Assembly: GCA_964625465.1 (NCBI GenBank)
Contig: CAZVFD010000009.1
Coordinates: forward strand, 1-52,657
DNA from: CAZLFQ01 sp964625465
GTDB lineage: Bacteria; Pseudomonadota; Alphaproteobacteria; Rickettsiales; Midichloriaceae
Length of the DNA stretch: 52,657 bases
Direction: 5' to 3'
Shown in pieces: positions 51,982-52,657 of this stretch; position 1 is the first letter of the stretch; the number at the start of each line of letters is the position of its first letter. The position numbers and the translations under genes are program-made. The notes beneath the pieces were generated by a model. The model was not told the origin of the DNA. It worked only from the letters and a program-made list of their open reading frames with translations, and ran no database searches.

Positions 51982-52657
51982 ATGACTCACTCGCAGGCAC
52001 TAAGCACTCACACACAATCTACAATTAGCACATCTACATTCTCAGGAAATAAAGGTTTGCAAATTGAAGAACCCCTAATTTTTGAACTTGGTACTAAAAA
52101 TCTGACTGGGACCGATTGGCAAGATGTTGCCTTATCCAAGAACATGACAGGCCAGTCTGCAAGAGAACAAATTGGATTGCCTGGGTTATCTGAATCACAA
52201 GTCGTTAGACACTACACCAGATTAAGCCAAAAGAATTATAGCATCGATACAGGGATTTACCCCCTGGGATCATGCACGATGAAACATAACCCAAGACTGA
52301 ATGAGAAAGTTGCGAGAATGTTCTCGGACTTACACCCATTACAACCTATTTCAACTCTGCAAGGTGCTCTTGAAGTTATATATAGACTCTCGGATTGGCT
52401 AAAAAAACTGACTGGAATGGAAGCTGTTGCGCTATCTCCAGCTGCAGGTGCGCAAGGTGAGATGTGTGGTATAATGGCAATCAAAGCTGCTCATGAAGCT
52501 CGAGCTGAAAATAGACATATTATCTTAGTACCTGATTCAGCTCATGGAACAAACCCAGCAACTGCTGCGGCGTGTGGGTTCTCTGTACAAGAAATCAAAA
52601 GCACCAAAGATGGTAGAGTAGATCTTGCATCACTAAAATCTCTGCTTTCTCGAGATG
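51982..52657 (+). CDS. gcvPB: Glycine dehydrogenase (decarboxylating) subunit 2, 3' cut off
   Basis: The first 225 codons of the PLP-containing P-protein subunit 2 of the glycine cleavage system. Conserved segments: LPGLSESQVVRHYTRLSQ, SIDTGIYPLGSCTMKHNP, DLHPLQP, LSPAAGAQGE and DSAHGTNPATA. The PLP lysine lies beyond the window end. The split form (gcvPA+gcvPB) is implied. The ATG at 51982 gives a slightly long N-terminal stretch (about 30 residues) before the family core. It lies 66 bases after the protease-like gene. Confidence 0.93.
   Translation, partial: MTHSQALSTHTQSTISTSTFSGNKGLQIEEPLIFELGTKNLTGTDWQDVALSKNMTGQSAREQIGLPGLSESQVVRHYTRLSQKNYSIDTGIYPLGSCTMKHNPRLNEKVARMFSDLHPLQPISTLQGALEVIYRLSDWLKKLTGMEAVALSPAAGAQGEMCGIMAIKAAHEARAENRHIILVPDSAHGTNPATAAACGFSVQEIKSTKDGRVDLASLKSLLSRD

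Noticed and set aside
1..52657. CRISPR arrays, rRNA genes, prophage or toxin-antitoxin loci
   Set aside because: No regularly spaced repeats, rRNA segments, phage structural genes or typical toxin-antitoxin pairs were seen.

Overview
This 52.7-kb window is AT-rich, gene-dense DNA and most likely comes from a draft genome of a host-associated alphaproteobacterium. Five runs of exactly 10 N look like scaffold joins. ALAS-type hemA, an alphaproteobacterial set of housekeeping genes, TTAA-N7-TTAA boxes like those of CtrA, scattered flagellar (fliR) and Tat genes, transporters for imported nutrients and several ankyrin/protease-type putative effectors point to Rickettsiales in a broad sense (Midichloria-like) or a related intracellular lineage. 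That placement is an inference from gene content; no 16S rRNA lies in the window.

Layout. 1-5.4 kb: a cut-off putative ankyrin-type protein, a Gfo/Idh/MocA oxidoreductase, a small membrane protein, a DJ-1/PfpI protein, tRNA-Leu(CAA), a nucleoside deoxyribosyltransferase-like protein and a short dihydropteroate synthase. 5.4-7.1 kb: a PIF1-like helicase whose flanks carry inverted terminal-like repeats. 7.2-12.3 kb: glyS (lacking its C-terminal domain), truB, rpsO, pnp. 12.5-16.3 kb: O-antigen ligase-like protein, tatA, an SLC1-type transporter and two small unknowns. 16.3-22.5 kb (minus): CDF transporter, hslU, a pseudopilin-LamG protein, pth, ychF, glyQ. 22.5-24.5 kb: phaA-phaB. 25.3-28.7 kb (minus): tig-clpP-clpX. 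28.9-31.4 kb: a CcoI/FixI-type P-ATPase, tRNA-Phe and tRNA-Glu. 31.5-36.9 kb: fliR, a thiamine-riboswitch-controlled SSS symporter, a transposon-like element, an RMD1-family protein and dps. 37-42.3 kb: recJ, a small membrane protein, sucA. 42.3-45.9 kb (minus): hemA followed by membrane proteins, one interrupted by an in-frame TAG. 46.1-51.9 kb: two large putative effectors (ankyrin protein with an NLS-like basic patch; YopT-like Cys/His/Asp protease with ankyrin repeats and a membrane segment). 52-52.7 kb: start of gcvPB, cut by the window end.

The most unusual structure is at 33830-35568: a 1739-bp segment bounded by 177-bp terminal inverted repeats (171/177 identical) and flanked by an exact 8-bp direct repeat. 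It carries one long gene of unknown function and no recognisable transposase. It sits 12 bp upstream of the promoter of a TPP-riboswitch-controlled transporter.

Other points: glyS stops before its anticodon-binding domain with no room for it before truB. Both large effector genes, the PIF1 helicase gene and the cut-off gene at the left edge have a TTAA-N7-TTAA box upstream, suggesting control by the cell-cycle regulator CtrA. No gene-free stretch exceeds about 300 bases; the largest (6877-7172, 12283-12551, 33698-33974, 45858-46102) hold repeats, terminators, a riboswitch or promoter-like DNA.
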